Origin: Shewanella sp. Arc9-LZ
GTDB taxonomy: Bacteria; Pseudomonadota; Gammaproteobacteria; Enterobacterales; Shewanellaceae
Reading direction: 5' to 3'
Length of the DNA: 64,000 nucleotides
Assembly: GCF_010092445.1 (NCBI RefSeq)
Contig: NZ_CP048031.1
Span: 248,001 to 312,000 of the forward strand
Shown one piece after another: positions 1 through 9,220 of the stretch; position 1 is the first letter of the stretch; every line of letters starts with the position of its first letter. The position numbers were made by a program, and so were the translations under genes. Below the pieces are notes generated by a model that saw nothing but the letters and a program-made list of their open reading frames with translations, made no database searches and was not told the DNA's origin.

Positions 1-1392
1 AATTTGCCAGCACCAAAATGATGCCTTACCTAAGCGTTCATTGAGTGTGAAACCCATCGCTTTAGGGAACCAGTAAGCAAAACCAGCCATGTAACCAAAT
101 ACCGCACCACCAATAATGGTGTTATGGAAATGGGCGATTAAAAACAAGCTGTTATGCAGTACGTAATCGGCACCAGGTAATGCTAACAATACCCCGGTCA
201 TGCCGCCGATGGTGAAGGTCACCATAAAGCCTAAAGACCACAATACTGGCACGGTAAAACGTAAACGGCCGCGATAAATGGTAAATAGCCAGTTAAACAG
301 TTTTACCCCGGTCGGCACCGCAATTACCATGGTCATTACGCCGAAGAAGGCGTTAACGTTAGCGCTTGAACCCATGGTAAAGAAATGGTGTAACCACACA
401 ATAAAACCAAGCACCGAAATCGCACCGGTTGCCCACACCATTGAGGTGTAACCAAATAAACGCTTTGAGGTAAAGGTTGAAAACACTTCAGAGAAAATAC
501 CGAAAGCCGGTAATACCAAAATGTATACTTCAGGATGACCCCAAGCCCAAAACAGGTTGATGTACATCATGGCGTTACCGCCACCATCATTGGTAAAGAA
601 GTGGAAATCTAAATAACGATCTAAGGTCAACATGCCTAAAACAGCGGTTAAAATTGGGAACGATGCAACGATTAACACGTTAGCCCAAGTACAGGCCCAA
701 GTGAAAATAGGCATTTGCATTAGCTTCATGCCAGGTGCACGCATTTTTAACACGGTGGCGATAAAGTTCACCCCAGTTAAGGTTGTCCCGATACCGGATA
801 TCTGCAAGGCCCAGATATAATAATCAACCCCCACCCCCGGACTGTATGCCAGCTCAGACAATGGCGGATAAGCTACCCAACCGGTTTTAGCAAACTCACC
901 GAGTCCTAGCGATATGTTAATTAACACCGCGCCAGAGGTCGTTAGCCAAAAACTTAAGTTGTTTAAGAATGGGAACGCCACATCGCGGGCACCAATCTGT
1001 AATGGCACGACCAAGTTCATTAAACCAATCATAAATGGCATTGCCATAAAGATAATCATGATCACGCCGTGGGCTGTGAAGATTTGGTCGTAATGTTCTG
1101 GTGGTAAATAGCCCGCAGCGCCGTTAGTGGCAAGTGCTTGCTGAGTTCGCATCATAATCGCGTCAGAAAAACCACGGACCAGCATTACCATCGCTAATAC
1201 GATATACATAATACCGAGTTTTTTGTGGTCAACCGAGGTTAACCAGTCGTGCCAAAGCACGCCCCATTTTTGATGTTTAGTAATTAAGGCCGCAATGATG
1301 ACACCAATAATGGCGACAGCCGCTAGGGTCACCATAATAATGGGTTCGTGATACGGAATAGACTCGAGTGTTAATTTTCCAAGAAATGACAT
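1..1392 (-). CDS. cyoB: Cytochrome bo3 ubiquinol oxidase subunit I, partial (C-terminus off the left edge)
   Basis: Catalytic heme-copper subunit of the inner-membrane quinol oxidase that reduces O2 to water and pumps protons. The reverse strand reads open from an ATG at 1392 to the window edge, giving 464 of about 660 residues. The start ([17 protein letters not shown]) is CyoB-like. Visible family signatures are the helix around AHGVIMI, the [12 protein letters not shown] segment with the CuB histidine, the HHFFTMG motif and the HFHNTIIGG segment. The start codon lies 2 nt after the cyoA stop, so the two are co-translated. HFHNTIIGG and the CyoA partner support a quinol rather than a cytochrome c oxidase. 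cyoC, cyoD and cyoE should follow outside the window. Assignment is firm; only completeness is unknown. Confidence 0.96.
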   Translation of the reverse strand, partial: MSFLGKLTLESIPYHEPIIMVTLAAVAIIGVIIAALITKHQKWGVLWHDWLTSVDHKKLGIMYIVLAMVMLVRGFSDAIMMRTQQALATNGAAGYLPPEHYDQIFTAHGVIMIIFMAMPFMIGLMNLVVPLQIGARDVAFPFLNNLSFWLTTSGAVLINISLGLGEFAKTGWVAYPPLSELAYSPGVGVDYYIWALQISGIGTTLTGVNFIATVLKMRAPGMKLMQMPIFTWACTWANVLIVASFPILTAVLGMLTLDRYLDFHFFTNDGGGNAMMYINLFWAWGHPEVYILVLPAFGIFSEVFSTFTSKRLFGYTSMVWATGAISVLGFIVWLHHFFTMGSSANVNAFFGVMTMVIAVPTGVKLFNWLFTIYRGRLRFTVPVLWSLGFMVTFTIGGMTGVLLALPGADYVLHNSLFLIAHFHNTIIGGAVFGYMAGFAYWFPKAMGFTLNERLGKASFWCWQI

Positions 1393-1394
1393 GA

Positions 1395-2444
1395 TTACTC
1401 CGCCTCCCCAGATGCAGTCGAAGAATGCTCTGTGGTTGAGTGTGTAGAGGATGAAAGTCCAGAATGTTGTTCAGCGTCCATGTCTTTCATATGCTGCATA
1501 TCTTTCATATGTTCGGTATGTTCCATACCAGACATTGATTTCATGTTGCCCATGTCATGCATACCTTCCATGCCTTCCATACTGTCCATTGGTTTCATAT
1601 TCGAGTCAGGGTGCATGTATTGCATAACAATGTGGTTAAACATGCCTTTTTGCACTGACCCATAATATTGAACAGGATTATTTTCGCTCTTTTGAGCTAG
1701 TTGCTCATATTGCTCAACATCCAAGGTATTCCCTTGTTGTTTTATCTTGGCAACCCACGCATCAAAATCGCCGGCTGTTGCAGTCGCAATGGCATTAAAC
1801 TTCATGCCCGCAAAACCAGCGCCACTGTAGTTAGCTGAAATACCTTTAAAAGTACCAGGCTCGTTTGCGATAAGGTGTAACTTGGTCGCCATGCCAGCCA
1901 TTGAGTAGATTTGACTGCCTAACTGCGGAATGAAAAATGAATTCATTGCCGTGTCTGAAGTGATTTTGAAGTTAACCGGCACGTTCGCAGGGAAGGCCAA
2001 TTCGTTAACCGAAGCAATACCATATTCTGGATAAATAAATAACCATTTCCAATCCAGTGACACCACTTCAACTTTTACCGGTTTAGCATCATGAACAAGC
2101 GGTTTATAGGGGTCTAAGTCATGGGTCGAATTCCAAGTGATAACACCAAGAATGATCACGATAACAATTGGTACAACCCACACCACAATTTCAATGGCGG
2201 TTGAGTGCGCCCATTTAGGTGCATAAATTTCTTCATCGCGGCCATCACGGTATTTCCAGGCAAAATACAAGGTCATGAAAATCACCGGAATAACCACAAT
2301 CAGCATCAGTAATGTCGCCACAATAATGAGGTTTTTCTCATCTATGCCGATTTGACCTTTGGGATCCAGTACGCCGCCTTCACAACCGGCAAGCATAAAT
2401 GCTAATGCCGCCAGCATTGGTTTACTTAAATTTCGAATTAACAA
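1395..2444 (-). CDS. cyoA: Cytochrome bo3 ubiquinol oxidase subunit II, with Met/His-rich C-terminal tail
   Basis: Membrane-anchored subunit II of the bo3 quinol oxidase. The start is a TTG at 2444, preceded by AGAGGAA at 2452-2458 with 7-nt spacing. Starting at the internal Met10 would remove the positive residues of the signal peptide. The N-terminus is a lipoprotein signal with lipobox LAGC, followed by two membrane helices and a cupredoxin-like domain. That domain lacks the full CuA Cys-x3-Cys ligand set, as expected for quinol oxidases. At 349 residues it is longer than E. coli CyoA (315). The excess is a C-terminal tail (about residues 277-349) with 14 Met and 8 His, including nine Met exactly three residues apart. 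Such a tail resembles Met-rich copper-binding stretches of periplasmic copper proteins; that function is inferred. Confidence 0.95.
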   Translation of the reverse strand: MLIRNLSKPMLAALAFMLAGCEGGVLDPKGQIGIDEKNLIIVATLLMLIVVIPVIFMTLYFAWKYRDGRDEEIYAPKWAHSTAIEIVVWVVPIVIVIILGVITWNSTHDLDPYKPLVHDAKPVKVEVVSLDWKWLFIYPEYGIASVNELAFPANVPVNFKITSDTAMNSFFIPQLGSQIYSMAGMATKLHLIANEPGTFKGISANYSGAGFAGMKFNAIATATAGDFDAWVAKIKQQGNTLDVEQYEQLAQKSENNPVQYYGSVQKGMFNHIVMQYMHPDSNMKPMDSMEGMEGMHDMGNMKSMSGMEHTEHMKDMQHMKDMDAEQHSGLSSSTHSTTEHSSTASGEAE

Positions 2445-2625
2445 AGGAAGATTCCTCTCACCTTAAAAGCTTACTACGCTACCAATTGGGGGATCGGCAG
2501 TTGCAGAATAATCATCGAATGCAAATAACTGCACCAAAGGACTCGCTCAAATCAATTAACAGTGATTTTGGCATACGTCTTAAGGCAATATAGATTTTGC
2601 GAATGATGTATTTAAATTAAAATAT
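2445..2625 (-). promoter_or_regulatory. Probable cyo promoter region
   Basis: This 180-bp AT-rich gap precedes cyoA and must hold its promoter unless the doubtful upstream ORF is co-transcribed. The only site I can define is the ribosome binding site AGAGGAA (2452-2458, minus strand). I see no convincing FNR or ArcA box by eye. Confidence 0.35.
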
Positions 2626-3021
2626 TTAAGCTTGTAGAGGAGGGGCGCGGCAACCATGTGCCGTGTATTCAAGGGATTTAGGGGTAACAGCAGATAAAGC
2701 ACTTAGCGCGTAGCTAAGAGCAAGAAGATTACAAAATGTAGAATTGAGATTGAATAAACGCCAAAATTGCTCGATCACCAATGGGTTTAATATTAGTAGG
2801 CCCAGAAAGCTAGCGCCCATAACTTCAGCTAGTAAAGTGTCAACAACGGCAATAAATTCACTGATATCGACGACATGCCCCATCGACATAGATAATGAAT
2901 CAGCTAAGGGTTGCAGCAACAGTAACCCGAAACACAACGTTAAATGTGCTTTACTCAATTTAGACAGCCTTGCGATGCGATTAAGCGGCTTAGCTAGGTA
3001 TTGGCAAAGAGTTAGATTCAA
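2626..3021 (-). CDS. Doubtful small hydrophobic protein
   Basis: An open frame of 131 codons starting with TTG, same strand as cyoA and 181 bp upstream of it. The translation has a basic N-terminus followed by two or three hydrophobic segments (about residues 24-41, 66-82 and 95-110), as in a small inner-membrane protein. I recognise no family. An equally long frame runs on the plus strand (2744-3139), but it is Ser/Asn-rich and looks like the antisense shadow of a hydrophobic gene. The TTG start and weak Shine-Dalgarno sequence keep confidence low; it could also be a decayed gene. Confidence 0.3.
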   Translation of the reverse strand: MNLTLCQYLAKPLNRIARLSKLSKAHLTLCFGLLLLQPLADSLSMSMGHVVDISEFIAVVDTLLAEVMGASFLGLLILNPLVIEQFWRLFNLNSTFCNLLALSYALSALSAVTPKSLEYTAHGCRAPPLQA

Positions 3022-3139
3022 GAAACGATTCCAAACGAGCTCAAAGGAGTGGGTAGTTGAATCAATAGATCCAGCTGACGATTTTCATTGGCAGGAGAAT
3101 AACAAGAAGGCGCTATTGATTGAAAGTAAATCAGAGTAG

Positions 3140-3755
3140 TAAAACAGCGGAATTATTAAATAAACTTGAATTCGAACAATATCTATACTGTTTATTTACA
3201 TGTTTAACTGTTTTGTTACTTGTCGATAGCTCAAAAATCACAAATCTGTGATCCATACACCTAATATAGATGGGTGGATGTCATCAGATACAAGCGCCTT
3301 AATTCAACAATCCTAACATCTATAGATACGCCCTTGAGGGGTTGTGAGGATCATATTTTTTTCGATCTAAAATATTTTCTGGCTTCTGTATTGTTACCAA
3401 TCGATATCGCAATAAATGCTTGGGGGACAGCAGATTATCTATTAAGGTTATTAGCGGCTGTCACCGCCAGTTCAGCAACGTCAAATAGACAAGCAATAAT
3501 CGTCTTATGACTCGAGTATAAAGATCTTCTATCCATTGATGTTCCGTTGCGGATAATGCTGCTAAGTGACTAATGATGCAGCTTTAGTACAACAAGTCTT
3601 CATCAATAAATAACTCTATAATCCATTTAAAAATCTGTATTCCATTCACTATAAAGGCGGTTTTTTAAATCATTTAAACAATGAAATATCTAGATCTTTC
3701 TCAATAACTGACTGAACTGCTACACTCATTTTGATTATGTTAAGGTAAGATTAAT
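3140..3755. other. Intergenic stretch without recognisable gene
   Basis: About 600 bp of AT-rich sequence upstream of the RecX-like gene. A 78-codon frame (3274-3510, plus) lacks a good ribosome binding site and has no recognisable family. The only structure noted is a small inverted repeat ATCACA-N4-TGTGAT at 3237-3252. The stretch may be remnant DNA. Confidence 0.4.
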
Positions 3756-3759
3756 TTTT

Positions 3760-4572
3760 ATGCAGCGTCCACCACTACGTCAAGCCAAAACCATCGATAA
3801 CGTTTTTAATAGTGCTTATTGGCATCTTGGCCAGCAAGACTTTACCATTAACGAAATTCGCACCAAGCTTGAGCGTAAAACCGACAATCAACAATGGATT
3901 GATACCGTACTCGCCAGACTCATCGAGGGCGGTTATTTAAAAAGTGATTTTGACTTTGCGGTACGTTACTGCGAGTTAGCTTTTAGTAACGAAATCGGTA
4001 TTGGTGCCATAAGACGTAAGTTACAGCTGCGCGGCGTAAGTGCTACAGAGATTGATACCGCGATTGAGCAAGTGATGCACGAGCAAACAGTGGACCTTTT
4101 TGAGTTAGCCACATCGCGATTGCTGAGTCGGTTTGAAAATTTCTATGGTACCAACATAGAAAAAGTCTATTCCCAGATGACCACAAAAGGTTTCTCTCGG
4201 GCTGAAATTGATCACGCATTAGCACAACATCCACAACGTGAAACCCTGCGCAGTAAATTAGCCCTCAAAGCCGACAAAGCCGATTTAACCACTGAAATAA
4301 TCAAACTGTTTAATAAAGGCAAAGGTAAAACCCTTATCTTGCAGGAATTAAAGCAGCGACTGATTGATGTAAGCGACTTTGAAGAAACCTTGTACCAACT
4401 AACGCTAACAGAAGACGTCGATTTTTATCAAAGCTGCAAAAATGAACTGGCTAAGAAACGCTATAACTTAGCGGACTATAAAGAAAAGTCGAAAGCGTAT
4501 GCCTATTTATCCCGTAAAGGATTTGGCAGTGATGAAATAAAAGAGGCAATGACGCTAGATGACGAGTCATAA
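3760..4572 (+). CDS. RecX-family protein (long paralog)
   Basis: RecX proteins are all-helical proteins built of repeated three-helix modules; the canonical member binds RecA filaments and limits recombinase activity. The 270-residue translation shows the repeated pattern: an N-terminal module with NEIRTKLERK, a second with IGIGAIRRKLQLRGV, and later modules ending in AYLSRKGFGSDEIKEAM, the usual RecX ending. Canonical RecX is about 150-170 residues, so this protein carries roughly two extra modules. It stands alone, not next to recA, with fumC convergent downstream. RecA modulation is inferred from the family; a different partner is possible. Confidence 0.75.
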   Translation: MQRPPLRQAKTIDNVFNSAYWHLGQQDFTINEIRTKLERKTDNQQWIDTVLARLIEGGYLKSDFDFAVRYCELAFSNEIGIGAIRRKLQLRGVSATEIDTAIEQVMHEQTVDLFELATSRLLSRFENFYGTNIEKVYSQMTTKGFSRAEIDHALAQHPQRETLRSKLALKADKADLTTEIIKLFNKGKGKTLILQELKQRLIDVSDFEETLYQLTLTEDVDFYQSCKNELAKKRYNLADYKEKSKAYAYLSRKGFGSDEIKEAMTLDDES

Positions 4573-4580
4573 CGTTTACC

Positions 4581-4610
4581 GCCGATATCACTGAGACAAC
4601 GGATATCGGC
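4581..4610. repeat. 9-bp perfect inverted repeat after the recX-like gene
   Basis: GCCGATATC at 4581-4589 is repeated inverted as GATATCGGC at 4602-4610, with a 12-nt loop. There is no T-run on either side, so it is not a standard rho-independent terminator. It may be a weak terminator or a binding site in the gap between convergent recX-like and fumC. Confidence 0.4.
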
Positions 4611-4677
4611 AGACTTCTTACGACTCACTACTCACGATTTTTCATTCACCATTGCACTTTTACCGACTTGAGTGATG

Positions 4678-4715
4678 GCTAACATCTAACATCTAACATC
4701 TAACAGCTAACATCT
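4678..4715. repeat. Short heptamer tandem repeat
   Basis: The heptamer AACATCT occurs three times in direct succession at 4681-4701, followed by a variant AACAGCT and another AACATCT at 4702-4715. It lies between two convergent genes and is most simply a slippage-derived microsatellite without assigned function. Confidence 0.6.
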
Positions 4716-4765
4716 TCAATCTCAAATTTATGTTATTCACCCAACTATTGTCAGTTTGGTGGCTG

Positions 4766-6142
4766 TTATTCATTAGGTTTTGCCAGATGCAACGGGTCGA
4801 GTATCGCTTGGAGTTTATCTTCGTCTAAATCGGTTTCTTCAAGCGCAATGGCTAATACTGATTTATGTTCTTTATCTGCTCGTTTAGCAATTTTTGCGGC
4901 CATATCGTACCCCACTACTGAATTAAGTGCGGTAGCTAGAATGGGGTTTTTCTCTAATGCCTGGGTCAAATGTTCTGCATTGGGCTTAAATTCGGCAAAC
5001 ACTTTATCGGTCATGGCTTGGCAGGCATGGGTTAATAAATCAATACTGGACAGTAGTTTGTCGGCAATCAGTGGCAGCATCACATTCAACTGAAAATTAC
5101 CCGATTGTGCCGCGATGGTGATGGTTGCTTCATTGCCGATGACTTCAGCGGCAATCATGGCTACGGCTTCTGGGATAACGGGGTTAACCTTACCGGGCAT
5201 TATCGATGAGCCCGGTTGCAGCGCCGTTAAGCTAATTTCTTGTAGTCCTGCAACAGGGCCAGAGTTCATCCAGCGTAAATCATTGGCGATTTTCAATAAC
5301 GTAACCGCTAACCCTTTGAGCGCCGAAGCCATGGCTAAGGTGTGATCTTGGCTACTCATATACAACGCAGGGATTGGCGCCGCCTGCCAAGGGATCTGAT
5401 CTTGCTGTTGTAAATCATCACATGCAAGTTTGGCAAAATTGGGGTCACAATTAACGCCAGTGCCCACCGCAGTGCCGCCCAATGGCAAATGATGCAGGCT
5501 CAGCGCTACTTGCTGTACCCTAGCTTGAGCACCGTTTAGCTGTTGTTGCCAGCATTGCAGTTCTTGGCCAAGTGTAATCGGCATGGCGTCCATTAAATGG
5601 GTGCGACCAGTTTTGACTGTATTTGAATACTCATCGGCCAAAAACGTTAATCTGTCACTTAAGCCCTGAATGGCCGGATATAATAAGCCCTTTAATTGCC
5701 TAACCGTACTAATATGAATACAGGCGGGCACCACATCGTTACTGCTTTGACCCATATTAATATGATCATTAGGATGAACTTTTGCCTGTAAAATGTCGCT
5801 AGCGAGGCTGGCAATCACCTCATTAACATTCATATTAGAACTGGTGCCAGAGCCTGTTTGGAACAAATCAATTGGAAAGTGCTGCGAAAAATCAAGCTTC
5901 TTACTGGCGATAATCGCTTGTTGAATTGCTTTGGCCATAGCGTTATCTAACAAGCCGAGTTGGCTATTAGCCTGTGCTGCAGCTGATTTTATGTCGAGTA
6001 GAGCGAGTATTGCTGGCGACGGAAAGCGTCGCTCAGAAAACTGAAAGTTATCTCGTGCACGTTGAGTTTGCGCCTGGTAATAAACATCATCTGGCACCTG
6101 AACTTTCCCCATGCTGTCATATTCTATACGTATCTTACTCAT
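4766..6142 (-). CDS. fumC: Class II fumarate hydratase
   Basis: Iron-independent fumarase catalysing reversible hydration of fumarate to L-malate in the TCA cycle, as a cytoplasmic homotetramer. The 458-residue length is typical. Visible signatures are QTGSGTSSNMNVNEV near residues 95-110, the TGRTHLMDAMP segment with a conserved His, and the superfamily signature GSSIMPGKVNP that carries the catalytic serine loop. The start (MSKIRIEYDSMGKV) aligns with the family N-terminus. It is divergent from acnA, with 92 bp between start codons, so two consecutive TCA enzymes share one regulatory region. Class II fumarases lack the oxygen-sensitive Fe-S cluster, which is useful when cluster-containing fumarases fail. 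Confidence 0.96.
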   Translation of the reverse strand: MSKIRIEYDSMGKVQVPDDVYYQAQTQRARDNFQFSERRFPSPAILALLDIKSAAAQANSQLGLLDNAMAKAIQQAIIASKKLDFSQHFPIDLFQTGSGTSSNMNVNEVIASLASDILQAKVHPNDHINMGQSSNDVVPACIHISTVRQLKGLLYPAIQGLSDRLTFLADEYSNTVKTGRTHLMDAMPITLGQELQCWQQQLNGAQARVQQVALSLHHLPLGGTAVGTGVNCDPNFAKLACDDLQQQDQIPWQAAPIPALYMSSQDHTLAMASALKGLAVTLLKIANDLRWMNSGPVAGLQEISLTALQPGSSIMPGKVNPVIPEAVAMIAAEVIGNEATITIAAQSGNFQLNVMLPLIADKLLSSIDLLTHACQAMTDKVFAEFKPNAEHLTQALEKNPILATALNSVVGYDMAAKIAKRADKEHKSVLAIALEETDLDEDKLQAILDPLHLAKPNE

Positions 6143-6234
6143 AAGGTTTTCGACTCGATTTTTGATTGGGATATGTTAGTGTGTTCACTAAGCTTAGCAG
6201 GAAGTGCCAGTAAACGTTTATAGGGAGATCAGTA
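6143..6234. promoter_or_regulatory. Divergent fumC/acnA promoter region
   Basis: A 92-bp gap separates the fumC and acnA start codons, so both promoters must overlap here. A strong Shine-Dalgarno (AGGGAG, 6222-6227) sits before the acnA ATG. No operator could be named with confidence. Confidence 0.6.
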
Positions 6235-8961
6235 ATGAACGATTCTATGCAATTATTGAAACAGATTGAAAGTAATGACAAAACTTTCCGGTATTACAGC
6301 TTTGATCGACTAGCAGAACACTACGATTTATCCCGCTTACCCTTTGCGGCAAAAATATTATTAGAAAATCTACTGCGTTATGAAAATTCGGAATTTGTCC
6401 AGCCGAAGGATATTGAAATCTTGGCCCGCTGGGATCTGGATAACTGGTCTGAAACCGAAATTGCCTTTGTCCCTTCTCGAGTCATTCTACAAGATTTTAC
6501 CGGTGTACCTTCAGTCGTCGATTTGGCCGCTATGCGTGATGCAATCGTGACATTGGGCGGCAATGCCGACGCTATTAATCCACTGAACCCGGTGGAGCTG
6601 GTTATTGACCACTCAGTGATGGTCGATGTATTTGCCGAAACAGGGGCGTTGCAAAAAAATACTGCCATTGAAATTCAACGAAACCGCGAACGATATCAGT
6701 TTTTGCGTTGGGGTCAGCAAGCCTTCGACAACTTTAAAGTGGTACCGCCCGGGCGCGGTATCGTGCACCAAATCAATCTGGAATATCTGGCGAGAGTGGT
6801 CTTTGTCAAAGAAGATGAAGATAACCTATTGTATCCAGACACCTTAGTCGGAACCGATTCTCATACCACCATGATCAACGGTTTGGGGGTATTAGGTTGG
6901 GGCGTCGGCGGCATTGAGGCTGAGGCCGCGATGTTAGGCCAACCCGTGACGATGTTGTTACCCGAAATTGTCGGATTTGAATTTATCGGTAAATTGCCTC
7001 CAGGGGTTACCGCTACCGATCTGGTGTTAACCGTGACCGAACAACTGCGCTCATTTGGCGTGGTAGGTAAGTTTGTTGAATTTTTTGGTGCCGGTGTCGA
7101 TCAATTAACCTTGGCCGATAGGGCGACCATTGCCAATATGGCGCCAGAATACGGTGCTACTTGTGGCATTTTCCCGATTGACCAACAAACACTAGATTAC
7201 CTAAAGCTTACTGGTCGTGATCCAGAGCATATCGCGCTGATCAAGGCGTATCTTAAACAGATGGGTATGTGGGCAAGTGCATCCGACAACAAAGCCTGTT
7301 ATCACGCCAGCTTACAACTGGATTTGGGCAGTATTGTGCCTTCTATCGCTGGCCCCAAAAGGCCACAGGACAGAATTGCACTTGAGCAAGCTGGAGTCAG
7401 TTTCCGTCAGTGGTTGGATAGTCAGATCCCTGTTAGCCACATCGACGCCGAAGGTAAAGACGAGCTGGCAAGCGAGGGTGGCCCATCAGTGCAAGTTTCC
7501 GTCGTCGATGGTAGTACCGGTGTTGCTTGCCGTTATCGAGATAAAGACTTTGTGCTGGAAGCTGGCGCGGTAGTGATAGCGGCGATAACCAGCTGTACTA
7601 ATACCTCTAATCCATCGGTGTTAATCGCCGCCGGACTATTGGCCAGAAACGCTCGTGAAAAAGGCTTACAGGTTAAACCGTGGGTGAAAACCAGCTTTGC
7701 ACCTGGCTCACAGGTAGTGACGGATTATTTAATAAAATCAGGTCTTAATGTCGATTTAGATGCACTAGGCTTTCAGTTGGTTGGCTACGGCTGTACCACT
7801 TGTATTGGTAATTCCGGCCCATTGCCTCAACCCGTCAGCGAAGCGATACAACAGGGCAGGTTAAAGGTGTGTTCGGTGTTGTCGGGCAACCGTAACTTTG
7901 ATGGACGTATCCATCCAGAAGTGCAAGCCAATTACTTAGCATCGCCGCCATTAGTGGTGGCATATGCATTGGCCGGTAATATGAAAGCCGATATGGTCAC
8001 TGAGCCATTGGGTGAAGATGCTGATGGTAATGCGGTGTATTTAAAAGATATCTGGCCAGACAATCAGGAAATCCAGCAGGTCATGGCCAGCGCGGTGCAA
8101 AGTGAGATGTTTGTTTCCCGTTATGCCGATGTATACAGCGGCGACGCAGACTGGCAAGGGCTTGAGGTGGTACAGAGCCAAAAATATAACTGGCCCGATT
8201 CCACCTATGTTAAACAGCCGCCATTTTTTGATGGGATCAGTGCCGAAATACCGAAAATTATGGCTATCGACAATGCCCGTTGTTTACTTAAGTTAGGTGA
8301 TTCGGTCACTACCGACCATATTTCACCTGCGGGATCTATTGCCCCAGACAGCCCTGCCGGAGACTATTTACAGCAAGCTGGAGTCGCCATTAAGGACTTT
8401 AACTCTTACGGTTCACGCCGTGGCAACCATGAAGTAATGATGCGCGGCACCTTTGCCAATGTAAGGCTAAGAAACCTGCTGGCACCGGGAACCGAAGGCT
8501 GTTGGACACGTTCAATGCCTAACGGTGAGTCGATGACAGTATTTGATGCCGCTATGCAGTATCAGCAACAAGGTACGCCTTGTATTGTGCTGGCAGGTAA
8601 AGAATATGGCACCGGTAGCTCACGAGACTGGGCGGCCAAAGGGCCTGCATTGTTGGGGGTAAAAGCGGTTATCGCGCAAAGTTATGAGCGTATTCACCGT
8701 TCTAATTTGGTTGGAATGGGTATCTTGCCACTGCAGTTTATGCCTGATGACAGTGCAGAATCGCTAAACCTCACAGGTGAAGAGCAATTTAGTATTCCTG
8801 CGGTAAGTGCCGAGCAGAAAACCGTGAATGTATCAGTGACCGACAAAGCGGGTAAGCAACATTCGTTTGAAGCTAAAATCCGCATTGATACCCCTAATGA
8901 GTTTAGTTATTACCGACATGGCGGCATCTTGCATTATGTATTACGTAATTTAGCGAGGTAA
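6235..8961 (+). CDS. acnA: Aconitate hydratase A
   Basis: 4Fe-4S enzyme that isomerises citrate to isocitrate through cis-aconitate. The 908-residue length and domain order (three N-terminal domains, linker, C-terminal swivel domain) match the AcnA/IRP1 family. Cluster ligands are visible: Cys454 in SCTNTSNP, and Cys520 and Cys523 in GYGCTTCIGNSGP. Other family motifs are DSHTTMINGLGVLGWGVGG and the swivel-domain sequence GKEYGTGSSRDWAAKG. AcnD, the 2-methylisocitrate dehydratase, is related, but no prpB, prpC or prpF neighbours are present, so AcnA is preferred. It is followed by a strong terminator at 9042-9077 and is therefore likely monocistronic. Confidence 0.93.
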   Translation: MNDSMQLLKQIESNDKTFRYYSFDRLAEHYDLSRLPFAAKILLENLLRYENSEFVQPKDIEILARWDLDNWSETEIAFVPSRVILQDFTGVPSVVDLAAMRDAIVTLGGNADAINPLNPVELVIDHSVMVDVFAETGALQKNTAIEIQRNRERYQFLRWGQQAFDNFKVVPPGRGIVHQINLEYLARVVFVKEDEDNLLYPDTLVGTDSHTTMINGLGVLGWGVGGIEAEAAMLGQPVTMLLPEIVGFEFIGKLPPGVTATDLVLTVTEQLRSFGVVGKFVEFFGAGVDQLTLADRATIANMAPEYGATCGIFPIDQQTLDYLKLTGRDPEHIALIKAYLKQMGMWASASDNKACYHASLQLDLGSIVPSIAGPKRPQDRIALEQAGVSFRQWLDSQIPVSHIDAEGKDELASEGGPSVQVSVVDGSTGVACRYRDKDFVLEAGAVVIAAITSCTNTSNPSVLIAAGLLARNAREKGLQVKPWVKTSFAPGSQVVTDYLIKSGLNVDLDALGFQLVGYGCTTCIGNSGPLPQPVSEAIQQGRLKVCSVLSGNRNFDGRIHPEVQANYLASPPLVVAYALAGNMKADMVTEPLGEDADGNAVYLKDIWPDNQEIQQVMASAVQSEMFVSRYADVYSGDADWQGLEVVQSQKYNWPDSTYVKQPPFFDGISAEIPKIMAIDNARCLLKLGDSVTTDHISPAGSIAPDSPAGDYLQQAGVAIKDFNSYGSRRGNHEVMMRGTFANVRLRNLLAPGTEGCWTRSMPNGESMTVFDAAMQYQQQGTPCIVLAGKEYGTGSSRDWAAKGPALLGVKAVIAQSYERIHRSNLVGMGILPLQFMPDDSAESLNLTGEEQFSIPAVSAEQKTVNVSVTDKAGKQHSFEAKIRIDTPNEFSYYRHGGILHYVLRNLAR

Positions 8962-9041
8962 TTTAGCTAGATCGTTTAGCTCAGTCAGCGAGGTGTTAGC
9001 GAAGTAATTAACTGCTTTAGATAACGTGTAAATACCCTGTA

Positions 9042-9077
9042 AATAGACCCATGTTTAACAACATGGGTCTATTTTTT
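9042..9077 (+). terminator. Rho-independent terminator of acnA
   Basis: A 14-bp perfect stem, AATAGACCCATGTT (9042-9055) with AACATGGGTCTATT (9060-9073), encloses a 4-nt loop and runs into seven T. It lies about 80 bp after the acnA stop. Confidence 0.92.
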
Positions 9078-9220
9078 TACTGTTTGATCATTGTATCTAT
9101 TTGCATCCCGAATCAACCAATATGCTGGAAAACATAATACTTTCAGTCCTGTTTAAGCGTAAATCGAAGCATGATGCATTACGTTTTGTGTCGGTTGCTA
9201 CTGATCATAAGGGCATATAG

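Noticed and set aside
2744..3139. Plus-strand 131-codon frame
   Set aside because: Ser/Asn/Lys-rich antisense of a hydrophobic frame, no family or good start context; the minus frame is slightly better, though also doubtful.
3237..3252. CRP-like site ATCACA-N4-TGTGAT
   Set aside because: Half-sites are in the inverted order and spacing relative to the CRP consensus (TGTGA-N6-TCACA).
6235..8961. AcnD (2-methylisocitrate dehydratase)
   Set aside because: No prp genes adjacent, and the 908-residue length and fumC pairing fit AcnA better. Only a phylogeny would exclude AcnD fully.
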